Under the pieces are notes generated by a model, which was given only the letters and a program-made list of their open reading frames with translations, was not told the origin of the DNA and ran no database searches. 64,000 bases of DNA from assembly GCF_003465825.1 (NCBI RefSeq), contig NZ_QSBV01000014.1, forward strand, positions 1-64,000, read 5' to 3'. Below are positions 54,456 through 62,452 of this stretch, in pieces. The stretch's first letter is position 1. Every line of letters begins with the position of its first letter. The position numbers and the translations under genes are program-made. The stretch comes from Collinsella sp. AF02-46-1. Lineage in GTDB: Bacteria > Actinomycetota > Coriobacteriia > Coriobacteriales > Coriobacteriaceae.

Positions 54456-55232
54456 ATGTCTACGTTTTTGAATGCCAGCCCCATCTTTGGGCCCGTTCGC
54501 AGCCGTCGCCTTGGTCTCTCGCTCGGCGTCAACATGATGCCGGCCAGCGGCAAAATCTGCACGTTCGACTGCATCTACTGCGAGAACGGCCTCAACGCCG
54601 AGCGCCCCTGCCATGAGCCGTATAACACGGCTGCCGTGGTACTCGAAGCGCTCGAGGCAAAGCTGCGCGAGATGGCAGCCGAGGGCGAGCTCCCCGATGT
54701 AATCACCTTCGCAGGCAACGGCGAGCCCACCGCCGCACCGGAGTTTCCACGGGCCATCGCCGGCGCCGTCGCACTGCGCGACGAGCTTGCCCCAAACTCC
54801 AAGATCGCCGTGCTCTCCAACGGCACACGCGCCGACCGCCCCGAGGTGCACGACGCGCTCATGATGGTCGACGACAACATTCTTAAGCTCGATACCGTCG
54901 ACCCGGCGTTTATCCAGCTGCTCGACCAGCCTGTTGGCCCCTACAACGTCGAACACCAGATCGAGACGTTCGCAAGCTTTGACGGTCACGTTATTATCCA
55001 GACGATCTTTTTGACCGGCGAGTATCAGGGCAAGCTCATCGACAATACCGGCGAGGAGTATGTTGCCCCCTGGCTCGCGGCGCTTGAGCGCATTCGTCCG
55101 CAGGAGGCGACCATCTACACGGTCGCGCGCGAGACACCAGTCGCCGGCCTTGCCAAAGCAGCGCCCGAGGTGCTCGACGCCATTGCCGCGCGCGTGCGCG
55201 CCCTCGGTATTCCCTGCCAGGTGAGCTACTAG
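54456..55232 (+). CDS. Radical SAM protein
   Basis: A 258-residue radical S-adenosylmethionine enzyme. The [4Fe-4S] ligands are Cys35, Cys39 and Cys42 in CTFDCIYCE, and FAGNGEPTAAPEF is the SAM-binding GGE-like motif. Opening residues FGPVRSRRLGLSLGVNMMP are typical of a small uncharacterised clade of radical SAM proteins. Two ATGs lie close together (54450, 54456). The second has GAGGAG at a better distance. The reaction catalysed is unknown. Confidence 0.88.
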   Translation: MSTFLNASPIFGPVRSRRLGLSLGVNMMPASGKICTFDCIYCENGLNAERPCHEPYNTAAVVLEALEAKLREMAAEGELPDVITFAGNGEPTAAPEFPRAIAGAVALRDELAPNSKIAVLSNGTRADRPEVHDALMMVDDNILKLDTVDPAFIQLLDQPVGPYNVEHQIETFASFDGHVIIQTIFLTGEYQGKLIDNTGEEYVAPWLAALERIRPQEATIYTVARETPVAGLAKAAPEVLDAIAARVRALGIPCQVSY

Positions 55233-55324
55233 CGCGGCCGCCCGCCAGCAGCTAAATTAGCCCCATCCCAAATGAGCTGGTCTGCGGGTGGGCTATACTA
55301 GCTGCGAATGAAAGGAAGTTAGCC

Positions 55325-56212
55325 ATGTTTGACAATGGACCCGTGCCCGGCCGCAACGACGCCTGCTGGTGCGGCAGCGGCAAAAAATATAAGAAATGCC
55401 ATAGCGCCTTTGATGAGCGCCTCGAGCGCTTGTGGGAAGAGGGCTGGGAGGTTCTGCCCCGCACGCTCTACAAGACACCCGCCGACATCGAGGGCATCAA
55501 GCGCTCGGCCGCCATCAACGTGGGCGTGCTCGACTACGTAGGCGAGCACATCGCCGCGGGCATGACCACCAACCAGATCGACCAGATGATCTACGACTAC
55601 ACCATCGATCACGATGGCACGCCGGCTGACCTCAACTATGAGGGCTACCCCAAGAGCGTGTGCACCTCGATCAACGACGTGGTCTGTCACGGCATCCCCT
55701 GCGATACGGACGTGCTGCACGAGGGCGACATCATCAACGTCGATTGTTCCACGATCTTGGACGGCTACTTTAGCGATTCGAGCCGCATGTTCTGCATCGG
55801 CAAGGTCTCTGCCGAGCGCCAGCGTCTGGTCGACGTCACTCGCGCCAGCGTGGAAGCGGGTCTAGCCGCCGTCAAGCCATGGCTACCGCTGTCCGTGATG
55901 GCCGAGGCCGTGCAAAAGACGGTCGAGGACGCCGGTTTTAGCGTGGTGCGCGAGTACGGCGGACACGGCATTGGCAAGGAGTTCCACGAGGACCCGTTTG
56001 TAGGCTTTACCACCGAGGCGCCCGATGTGGACACCATCATGGCTCCGGGCATGGTCTTTACCATCGAGCCCATGGTCAATGCCGGAGCGCCCGACATCAA
56101 GATTAGCAAGGGTGACGGTTGGTGCGTGCGCACCAAGGACGGCAGCGATTCGGCCCAGTGCGAGGTACAGCTCGTAGTGACCGAGGACGGCTACGAGCTG
56201 CTGAGCTGGTAG
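55325..56212 (+). CDS. map: Type I methionine aminopeptidase with N-terminal SEC-C zinc motif
   Basis: A 295-residue enzyme that removes the initiator methionine. Residues 14-26 form a SEC-C motif (CWCGSGKKYKKCH), also found in SecA tails and probably ribosome- or zinc-binding. The catalytic domain has CTSINDVVCHGIP, NVDCSTILDGYFSDSSRMF (two metal-ligand Asp), EYGGHGIGKEFHEDP (His ligand), FTIEPMVN and QCEVQLVVTEDGYELLS (Glu ligands). AAGGAAG precedes the ATG. A strong terminator follows. Confidence 0.95.
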   Translation: MFDNGPVPGRNDACWCGSGKKYKKCHSAFDERLERLWEEGWEVLPRTLYKTPADIEGIKRSAAINVGVLDYVGEHIAAGMTTNQIDQMIYDYTIDHDGTPADLNYEGYPKSVCTSINDVVCHGIPCDTDVLHEGDIINVDCSTILDGYFSDSSRMFCIGKVSAERQRLVDVTRASVEAGLAAVKPWLPLSVMAEAVQKTVEDAGFSVVREYGGHGIGKEFHEDPFVGFTTEAPDVDTIMAPGMVFTIEPMVNAGAPDIKISKGDGWCVRTKDGSDSAQCEVQLVVTEDGYELLSW

Positions 56213-56221
56213 CCGCACGGA

Positions 56222-56274
56222 CGCCGGGCGCTCATGGACTTATAAACCGTCCATGAGCGCCCGGCGCTTTATTT
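56222..56274 (+). terminator. Terminator of the methionine aminopeptidase gene
   Basis: A perfect 18-bp stem (56222-56239 with 56249-56266, arm CGCCGGGCGCTCATGGAC), a 9-nt loop and CTTTATTT. Confidence 0.9.
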
Positions 56275-56293
56275 AAGCGTTTTGCCTGATAAA

Positions 56294-56328
56294 ACCTGCC
56301 AAAATAAACCTGTCCCTTTTTGGCAGGT
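56294..56328. repeat. Stem-loop repeat (ACCTGCCAAAA stem), plus-strand leader copy
   Basis: A perfect 11-bp stem ACCTGCCAAAA / TTTTGGCAGGT with a 13-nt loop TAAACCTGTCCCT. It ends 4 bases before the GGAGAGG ribosome-binding site of the next gene, so here the family sits in a leader instead of at a stop codon. Confidence 0.75.
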
Positions 56329-56347
56329 CAAGCGGAGAGGACTGCTT

Positions 56348-57283
56348 GTGAACATCCTGGTTTTGTTGCCCGTCAACGACCGCCATCGCGCAATTCTTGA
56401 GTCGAGCGCTCCGGGCGAGAACTTTATCTATACGAGCGCCGACGCCATCACGCATGAACAAGTCGCCAACGCCGACGTGATCTTGGGCAACATAGACCCT
56501 GCCCTGCTTACCGCATGCGAGCACCTCCAGCTACTGCAGCTGCAGACCGCGGGCTATGACGACTACCTTGCTGCCGGCACCGTGCCGGCTGACGCCAAGC
56601 TGTCTTGCTCGGTGGGCGCCTACGGCCAGGCCGTGAGCGAGCACATGTTTGCCATGGTGCTGTCAATGATGAAGCGCCTGCCCGGCTACCAGGACCTGCA
56701 GCGCGAACATCGCTGGGAGGACTTGGGCCCGGTCACCTCGCTCAAAAATGCCAACGTGCTGGTGCTGGGCGCGGGCGATATCGGCGGCCACTTTGCCACG
56801 CTCTGCCGCAGCATGGGTGCGCACGTCCGCGGCATCAAGCGCCATCCGCTCGTCTATCCCATTGTGTTTGAGGACATGGACGGCATGGATGCCCTGTCCG
56901 AGCGCCTAGCCGAGGCCGACATCGTCGCATCCTTTATGCCCAGCACACCCGAGACCCGCGGCCTGGCGAACGCCGAGTTCTTCGCCGCGATGAAACCGGG
57001 CACCTTCTTTGCCAACGGCGGCCGCGGCGATCTTGTGGTCGCCGACGACTTGGTTGCCGCCCTGGAGTCGGGACATCTCGCCGGCGCCGCGGTCGACGTC
57101 ACCGACCCCGAGCCGCTGCCTGAGACAAGCCCACTGTGGGATGCACCCAACATGCTCATCACGCCGCACGTCTCCGGTTGGTTCCACCTGGCAGCCACAC
57201 TTAACAACGTGGTCGACATCGCCGCCAAGAATCTGCGTCACCTGCAGGCCGGCGAGACCCTGCGCTGCTGGATCGAGCACTGA
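56348..57283 (+). CDS. D-2-hydroxyacid dehydrogenase family protein
   Basis: A 311-residue NAD-dependent oxidoreductase. It shows the Rossmann motif VLVLGAGDIGGHFATLCRSM, then FFANGGRGDLVVADDLVAAL, GAAVDVTDPEPLPETSPLWD and ITPHVSGWFHL, where the His is the acid/base. It should interconvert a 2-keto acid and its D-2-hydroxy acid. The substrate is not evident. The start is GTG 56348, with GGAGAGG at good distance. The stem-loop repeat just upstream may affect its expression. Confidence 0.88.
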   Translation: MNILVLLPVNDRHRAILESSAPGENFIYTSADAITHEQVANADVILGNIDPALLTACEHLQLLQLQTAGYDDYLAAGTVPADAKLSCSVGAYGQAVSEHMFAMVLSMMKRLPGYQDLQREHRWEDLGPVTSLKNANVLVLGAGDIGGHFATLCRSMGAHVRGIKRHPLVYPIVFEDMDGMDALSERLAEADIVASFMPSTPETRGLANAEFFAAMKPGTFFANGGRGDLVVADDLVAALESGHLAGAAVDVTDPEPLPETSPLWDAPNMLITPHVSGWFHLAATLNNVVDIAAKNLRHLQAGETLRCWIEH

Positions 57284-57286
57284 TTT

Positions 57287-57314
57287 GTTCCGGCGTTTTA
57301 CCAAACGCCGGAAC
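57287..57314 (+). terminator. Hairpin after the hydroxyacid dehydrogenase gene
   Basis: A perfect 12-bp stem GTTCCGGCGTTT / AAACGCCGGAAC with a 4-nt loop, right after the stop codon. No clear T-tract. Confidence 0.65.
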
Positions 57315-57362
57315 CCCTCGACGCTGCGAGCCCGCCGTTTGGCCAATCTGCCGTTCAATTTC

Positions 57363-57393
57363 AAAGGCGCGACCAGAAGGTCAGCGCCTTTTC
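57363..57393 (+). terminator. Second terminator-like hairpin
   Basis: AAGGCGC with GCGCCTT plus GACC/GGTC pairing, followed by TTTCATTT. The sequence between this and the PIN toxin gene (57394-57515) holds an imperfect direct repeat (CTCTCGCTGAC at 57424 and 57481) and no gene. Confidence 0.6.
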
Positions 57394-57517
57394 ATTTCAC
57401 GGCACCTTGGCTCAAACGGCGGGCTCTCGCTGACTTTTGTTCAACCTGCGGCGCTTTGCTGGCGCGGCCCTACCTGTGGACTCTCGCTGACCATTATTCG
57501 ACCAGAGGGGTCTAGCG

Positions 57518-58012
57518 CTATTTAAGCGTTGTTAGATAGTTTCTTGCGTTTTCGACGTTCATTGCTGCGACGGGCGCATGCGAAGAGAGCTTGACATCGT
57601 TGGTGACCAGGAGATCTGCCTTTGCGCGTATCGCTGCCGCAATGATTAAATCGTCTTCGTAATCGCTATGGAGCTCACGCTGCCTGCTCGCCATCCATAT
57701 ATCGCTCAGGTCACAGGGCACTGGCGTGGCAAGCTGCGACAGCACGCTAAGACAATCCCATGCAAGCGAAGTCGCTACCGTAGCGGCATACTGGGAAAGC
57801 GAACCATGCTCGCGCCGATACCATGCCTTATGTTCGCTTGAAATCAAATAAAACAGGTCTTTGGACGATGTCGCCGCGTACAGCAAATCAACCTGCGCCG
57901 TGCATGCATCGCGTAAAAACTCAATCGCCACCGAACGACCACGTCGTGAGGGAATGAAGTAATCGAGCCACACGTTGGTGTCAACCAAGATGCGCTTTGG
58001 AGTCTCACTCAT
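57518..58012 (-). CDS. PIN-domain toxin (VapC-like)
   Basis: A 164-residue putative ribonuclease. The acidic PIN residues are visible in ILVDTNVWLDYF (Asp11), SDYEDDLIIAAAI and LLVTNDVKL. The last residues end NVENARNYLTTLK. It overlaps the upstream antitoxin gene by 8 bases, so the two are translationally coupled. PIN toxins cleave tRNA or rRNA when the antitoxin is lost. The partner here is RelB/DinJ-like instead of VapB, which is unusual. Confidence 0.88.
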   Translation of the reverse strand: MSETPKRILVDTNVWLDYFIPSRRGRSVAIEFLRDACTAQVDLLYAATSSKDLFYLISSEHKAWYRREHGSLSQYAATVATSLAWDCLSVLSQLATPVPCDLSDIWMASRQRELHSDYEDDLIIAAAIRAKADLLVTNDVKLSSHAPVAAMNVENARNYLTTLK

Positions 58013-58385
58013 AGAGCCAGCTCATCTCCTCGCCATAGCGATCCGCATAGGCATTCCGTTTGAGCTCTTCGTCGTCCGATGGCTGAGCCTTGACCATATC
58101 GATTCCCGACTCACAGCAAGCGGCAGCGAACAGCTTCGACCCCTGATCCATGAGCTCGAGCTTACGTTTGGCGGCCTTTTCGCGCTCGCGCTGTTCCGCC
58201 CGGGCACGACTGGGCAGCAGGATATCCTCGAGCGCACCGGGGCGATCGGCCAGCGACGCTGCAAGCTGCCAGAGCGCTCGCACCGCTTGGCTCGGCGTCA
58301 TACCGGCCTTGGAGAGAGCGGCGTCCCCACTCCTTTTAAGATCGGCATCGAGACGTACGTTGATCTGAGCGGCTGTTGTGGTCAT
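58005..58385 (-). CDS. RelB/DinJ-like antitoxin
   Basis: A 126-residue antitoxin. The N-terminal ribbon-helix-helix reads AQINVRLDADLKRSGDAALS followed by KAGMTPSQAVRALWQLAAS, the RelB/DinJ pattern. The C-terminal half is charged and probably wraps the toxin. GGAGGGG precedes the ATG. It is the first gene of the operon. A palindrome overlapping its -10 box (58407-58428) is the likely autoregulatory operator. Confidence 0.88.
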   Translation of the reverse strand: MTTTAAQINVRLDADLKRSGDAALSKAGMTPSQAVRALWQLAASLADRPGALEDILLPSRARAEQREREKAAKRKLELMDQGSKLFAAACCESGIDMVKAQPSDDEELKRNAYADRYGEEMSWLYE

Positions 58386-58406
58386 AACCCCTCCTTAATA
58401 CTTCAA

Positions 58407-58437
58407 AACTATCATAAAACTCTATGGTAGATACGTA
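58407..58437 (-). promoter_or_regulatory. Promoter and operator of the toxin-antitoxin operon
   Basis: On the minus strand TTTACG (58437-58432), a 17-bp spacer and TATGAT (58414-58409). The inverted repeat CTATCATA-N6-TATGGTAG (58407-58414 with 58421-58428, 7 of 8 symmetric) overlaps the -10 box and fits autorepression by the antitoxin. Confidence 0.6.
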
Positions 58438-58480
58438 AAGCATGTATAGCATTTATAAGCATTAGCCGTACTCTGTACAC

Positions 58481-58515
58481 AAAAAGCCGCCGAGGCACAC
58501 TGCACCTCGGCGGCT
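58481..58515 (-). terminator. Terminator of the M18 aminopeptidase gene
   Basis: A perfect 11-bp stem AGCCGCCGAGG / CCTCGGCGGCT with a 9-nt loop. On the minus strand it is followed by TTTTTG. It lies about 85 bp beyond the stop codon at 58600. Confidence 0.85.
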
Positions 58516-58562
58516 ACGCATCACCAATCCAGTTCGGTTTCACCCTTTGCATTCGCCCAGAT

Positions 58563-58601
58563 AAAACCTGCCAAAATTAACATCCCTTTTTGGCAGGTTT
58601 T
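58563..58601. repeat. Stop-codon-overlapping stem-loop repeat, copy at the M18 gene (AAAACCTGCCAAAA stem)
   Basis: A perfect 14-bp stem AAAACCTGCCAAAA / TTTTGGCAGGTTTT with an 11-nt loop TTAACATCCCT. The right arm overlaps the reverse-strand stop codon of the M18 gene (58600-58602). Confidence 0.85.
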
Positions 58602-59985
58602 AGAGCTCCACACTTTCGGCGCCGTTGATGGTTAGGTTGCGCTCGTAGAAGGCGGTGAGGGCGCGGATAGCGTACATCACGTCGCGCACGCCGCCGGTCT
58701 CGTAGCTCGAGTGCATGGCAAGCTGCGGCAGGCCCACGTCCACGGCATGCATGCTCGCCTGCATATTGGACAGATTGCCCAGGGTAGAACCGCCGGCCAT
58801 ATCGCTCTTGTTGGCAAAGGCCTGCGTGGGCACGTCGGCGTCATCGCAAATGGCCTGGAACACCGCGCGGCTAAAGGCGTCGGTGCAGTAGTGCTGGTTG
58901 GCGGCCTCCTTGATGACGATGCCGCCGTTGAGTACCACCTGATTGCGGGCATCGCACTTCTCGGCATGGTTGGGGTGCACGGCATGTGCATTGTCGCAGC
59001 TTACAAGCATCGAGGCGGCAAGTGCGCGGTGGTACGACTCGTCGTCAAAGCCCAACGATCCGTTGATGCGGCGCAGCGCGTCGGCCAAGAACGTCGACAT
59101 GGCGCCCTGCTTGGTCTCGGAGCCAACCTCCTCATTATCAAAGCAGCAGAAGACCGAAACGTCGTGCGCGTTCTCGGCACCCAAAAATGCCTGCAGTGAG
59201 GTGTAGGCGCAGGCCAGGTCGTCGAGCTTGGGCGTCGAGATGAACTCGTCGGCCCAGCCCCAAATGCGCGCATCCTGACGATTGACCAGGAACAGATCGC
59301 GGCCCAGGATCTGCTCGGGCTCAACGTCCAGTTCGTCAGCGATCAGGGCGTCAAAATCTCCCTGCTTAAGGTCACCGGCGCTGATGAGCGGGCACAGATC
59401 AATGGCTCGGTTGGGAGCAAAGTCCTCGTTAACGCCGCGGTTCATGTGGATGGCAAGGCTCGGGATAATAGCGACCTCGCGCTCGGTGGCAAGCAGGCGG
59501 CTCTCAATACGGTCGCCCTCGCGCACCAGCACGCGTCCGGCCAGCGCGAGCGGACGATCAAACCAGGTGTAGTCGATCATGCCGCCGTAAGCCTCGGTGT
59601 TCAGGCGCAGCGTTTCGCCCGCGCCGTCAAGCTCGGGCACGGCCTTGACCTTAAACGTCGGCGAATCGCTGTGCGACGCCGTGAGCTGAAAATGATAGTC
59701 GCCGGCAACGCCGTCCTCGCCCCACGTAGCAGCCAGGTCCTCGCCCACCTTAAAGGCAACAACGCTCGAGGTATTGCGCTGCGTGTAATAACGCCCGCCC
59801 GGCTCGATATCCCACGCCGCGTTCTCGGGCAGGTAGGTAAAGCCTGCCTCGTCGAGCTCGGCCATAATGGTCGCCGCCGTATGGAACATGCTGGGGCACG
59901 CCTCGATAAAGTCGATAAGGTCGTTAGCGGCCTCGATATCATCGGCCGTCACATGCGCGCGCTCGGGCGTTTCCTGATCCGTCAT
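58600..59985 (-). CDS. M18 family aminopeptidase (aspartyl aminopeptidase type)
   Basis: A 461-residue zinc aminopeptidase. Motifs are FIEACPSMFHTAATIMAELD, LTASHSDSPTFKVKAVPEL (His metal ligand), LVNRQDARIWGWADEFIS, FCCFDNEEVGSETKQGA (catalytic Glu pair) and HPNHAEKCDARNQVVLNGG. It ends with the metal-ligand region LPQLAMHSSYETGGVRDVMY. It removes N-terminal acidic or other residues from peptides in the cytoplasm. The chosen ATG (59985) has AAAGGGGAG upstream, and the earlier in-frame ATG does not. Confidence 0.93.
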   Translation of the reverse strand: MTDQETPERAHVTADDIEAANDLIDFIEACPSMFHTAATIMAELDEAGFTYLPENAAWDIEPGGRYYTQRNTSSVVAFKVGEDLAATWGEDGVAGDYHFQLTASHSDSPTFKVKAVPELDGAGETLRLNTEAYGGMIDYTWFDRPLALAGRVLVREGDRIESRLLATEREVAIIPSLAIHMNRGVNEDFAPNRAIDLCPLISAGDLKQGDFDALIADELDVEPEQILGRDLFLVNRQDARIWGWADEFISTPKLDDLACAYTSLQAFLGAENAHDVSVFCCFDNEEVGSETKQGAMSTFLADALRRINGSLGFDDESYHRALAASMLVSCDNAHAVHPNHAEKCDARNQVVLNGGIVIKEAANQHYCTDAFSRAVFQAICDDADVPTQAFANKSDMAGGSTLGNLSNMQASMHAVDVGLPQLAMHSSYETGGVRDVMYAIRALTAFYERNLTINGAESVEL

Positions 59986-60146
59986 GCTCTCCCCTTTCAC
60001 TGGGTTGATGGTTCCCTCCAGCATACCCCGCCGCGCCAGTGCCGTGCCTTTCATTCCATGTTTAATCCCGCGCCGCTCGCCAAGTTGAGCCATCATGCCC
60101 GCACTCCTTTTGCGACAATTACGCTAACAGGACGAAAGGAGCCGTC

Positions 60147-61232
60147 ATGAAGCCACGTAACATTGCCATCGCCTGCGGTGTCGCGGGAGTCGCCGTCGGC
60201 CTTGCCGCTGCCACCGGCATCGTTTATCACAAACAAATCAAGTCCGCCGCGTCACTCAAACGCTTGACCGGCTACGCGGATGGCTATGACCTGTACGCAA
60301 TCGACATTGCCTACGACTACGATCTTGATTGCATCATCGCCGCTGGCGTGCGCGACGACCAGGCCTACATCGATGCCGTGGTGGCGCAGGTGCTGCCCGG
60401 TGTGCCGGCACATGTCCAGGCGCCCCAGTTTGCCTGCAGCGCTTTTGTCGCCGTAGATGCCGAAGGCCGCGTGCGCACCGGTCGCAATTACGACTTTAAG
60501 GACGACACCTCAGCGCTGCTGGTGCGTAATCACCCGTGCGACGGCTATGCCTCCATCGGGTTTGCCGCCCTTAACAACCTGGGCGATAACACTCCGCTTG
60601 ACTCCGTCGGCGGACGCGCTGCGGCGTTGATGGGCCCGTTTGCCCAGCTCGACGGTGTTAACGAGTGCGGCGTGTCCATTGCCGTACTCACCCTGGATTC
60701 CAAGCCCTGTGACCAGGACACGCAACGCCCCGTCATCAATACCTCGCTCGCCATCCGTCTGGTGCTCGACCGTGCCACCACCACGCAAGAAGCTGTCGAC
60801 CTGCTTTCCGCCTACGACATGCACGCCATGGCAGGACGCGATTACCACTTCTTTATCAACGACGCCGCCGGTGACGCGCGCGTAGTAGAGTGGGATCCGC
60901 GCGATCCGGACCGCGCTTTCAAAGCGACTCCTGTACGCCAGGTTACGAACTTCTACGCCTGCTATGGCGACGAAGTGCTGCCCAACCAAAAGAATGGCGA
61001 GCTGGGCCATGGTAAAGAGCGCGCTGTCGCAATCGCCGATGTCCTCGACGCCCATGCCGGCGCCCAAGACGAGGCAGTCGCTTGGAAGGCCCTACGCGCT
61101 GCAGCGCAAGAGCCCAATCCGGAAGACATCACCAGCAACACGCAGTGGTCGGTCGTCTTTGACAACACCGAGCCCGCTGCCGCCATCACGCTGCGCCGCC
61201 ATTGGGGCGACGTCGACGCCTTCGCGCTGTAA
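60147..61232 (+). CDS. Membrane-anchored Ntn-type linear amide C-N hydrolase (choloylglycine hydrolase superfamily)
   Basis: A 361-residue protein with an N-terminal hydrophobic segment (IAIACGVAGVAVGLAAATGI). An Ntn-hydrolase domain follows, in which APQFACSAFVAVD holds the likely nucleophile Cys, followed by RVRTGRNYDFKDD (conserved Arg). Later come LDGVNECGVSIAVLTLD and ITSNTQWSVVFDNTEPAAAI. The family includes bile salt hydrolases, penicillin V acylases and N-acylethanolamine amidases. The Cys lies deep in the chain, so maturation or a different topology is required. The substrate is unknown. AAAGGAG precedes the ATG. Confidence 0.83.
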   Translation: MKPRNIAIACGVAGVAVGLAAATGIVYHKQIKSAASLKRLTGYADGYDLYAIDIAYDYDLDCIIAAGVRDDQAYIDAVVAQVLPGVPAHVQAPQFACSAFVAVDAEGRVRTGRNYDFKDDTSALLVRNHPCDGYASIGFAALNNLGDNTPLDSVGGRAAALMGPFAQLDGVNECGVSIAVLTLDSKPCDQDTQRPVINTSLAIRLVLDRATTTQEAVDLLSAYDMHAMAGRDYHFFINDAAGDARVVEWDPRDPDRAFKATPVRQVTNFYACYGDEVLPNQKNGELGHGKERAVAIADVLDAHAGAQDEAVAWKALRAAAQEPNPEDITSNTQWSVVFDNTEPAAAITLRRHWGDVDAFAL

Positions 61233-61301
61233 GGAGCCAGGCCCGTCGTCCTTACGCTCGCCTGACGCTGCTTACATTTCTATACATTTGAGCTAACACG
61301 T

Positions 61302-61334
61302 TTTACCCCTGTATCAACAGTGTGCGGGGGTAAA
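61302..61334. promoter_or_regulatory. Inverted repeat upstream of pfkA (TTTACCCC / GGGGTAAA)
   Basis: An 8-bp inverted repeat with a 17-nt spacer, about 40-70 bp before the phosphofructokinase start. A TATAAC (61348-61353) follows. It could be an operator. No regulator is known. Confidence 0.3.
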
Positions 61335-61372
61335 CTTATGCGCATGTTATAACTTGCCCGGAAGGATTCATC

Positions 61373-62452
61373 ATGCTCAGGATCGGTCTTCTTACTAGTG
61401 GCGGCGACTGCCAGGCGCTCAACGCCACCATGCGCGGCATTGTCAAAACGCTCATGACCAATAGCGAAGAGCCTATCGAGATCTACGGTTTCGAGGACGG
61501 CTACCAGGGCCTTATCTACAGCAGGTTCCGCGTCATGACGCCCGCCGATTTTAGCGGCATCCTCACCCGCGGCGGCACCATCCTGGGCACGAGCCGTACG
61601 CCGTTCAAGCGCCTGGATACTCCCGAGGCCGACGGCGTCGAGAAGGTGCCCGCGATGGTCCACACTTATCACAAGTTGCAGCTCGACTGCCTGTTTATAC
61701 TGGGCGGCAACGGCTCCACCAAGACCGCCAACCGCCTGCGCGAAGAGGGCCTCAACGTTATCGCCCTGCCCAAGACCATCGATAACGACACCTGGGGCAC
61801 CGAGTTGACGTTTGGCTTTACGAGCGCCATCGACGTCGCCACCAAGTGCATCGACGACATTCACACCACCGCTTCGAGCCACGGCCGCGTGTTCGTCATC
61901 GAGATCATGGGCCACAAGGTTGGCTGGATCCCGCTGTACGCCGGCGTCGCGGGCGGCGCGGATGTCATCCTGATTCCCGAGATTCCCTACGACATGGATA
62001 ACGTCATCAAGACCATTGAACATCGCATGGAGACCGGCAGCCGCTTTACCATCGTGGCCGTCGCCGAGGGCGCTATCTCCAAGGAGGACGCGGCGCTGTC
62101 CAAGAAGGAATACAAGAAGAAGCTTGCCGAGCGCACGAGCCCGTCGATCGTCTACGACATCGCCAAGGAGATTGAGGCCAAGACCGGTCGCGAGACCCGC
62201 GTCGCCATCCCCGGCCACACGCAGCGCGGCGGCCAGCCCGATGCCCAGGATCGCATCTTTGCGACCCAGTGCGGCGTCGAGGCCGCGCTTGGCTGCCTGC
62301 GCGGCGAGTTTGGCTACATGATTGCCCTGCGTGACGGCAAGATGTGCCACATGCCGCTCGAGGAGGTCGCCGGCAAGCTCAAATATGTCGACCCCCAGAG
62401 CGATCTGGTGCGCGAGGCCAAGGCGTTGGGCATCAGCTTCGGCGACGAATAG
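61373..62452 (+). CDS. pfkA: 6-phosphofructokinase
   Basis: A 359-residue phosphofructokinase committing fructose 6-phosphate to glycolysis. Motifs are IGLLTSGGDCQALNATMRG, LGTSRTPFKRLD, FILGGNGSTKTANRL, ALPKTIDNDTWGTELTFGF with catalytic Asp137, VFVIEIMGHKVGWIPLY and IPGHTQRGGQPDAQDR. The phosphoryl-donor residues are Gly114 with Lys134. The usual GGDGS reads GGNGS, so the Mg-binding Asp is Asn113. Donor specificity (ATP or PPi) is therefore open, though Gly114 favours ATP. GGAAGGA precedes the ATG. A long inverted repeat covers its stop codon. Confidence 0.93.
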   Translation: MLRIGLLTSGGDCQALNATMRGIVKTLMTNSEEPIEIYGFEDGYQGLIYSRFRVMTPADFSGILTRGGTILGTSRTPFKRLDTPEADGVEKVPAMVHTYHKLQLDCLFILGGNGSTKTANRLREEGLNVIALPKTIDNDTWGTELTFGFTSAIDVATKCIDDIHTTASSHGRVFVIEIMGHKVGWIPLYAGVAGGADVILIPEIPYDMDNVIKTIEHRMETGSRFTIVAVAEGAISKEDAALSKKEYKKKLAERTSPSIVYDIAKEIEAKTGRETRVAIPGHTQRGGQPDAQDRIFATQCGVEAALGCLRGEFGYMIALRDGKMCHMPLEEVAGKLKYVDPQSDLVREAKALGISFGDE

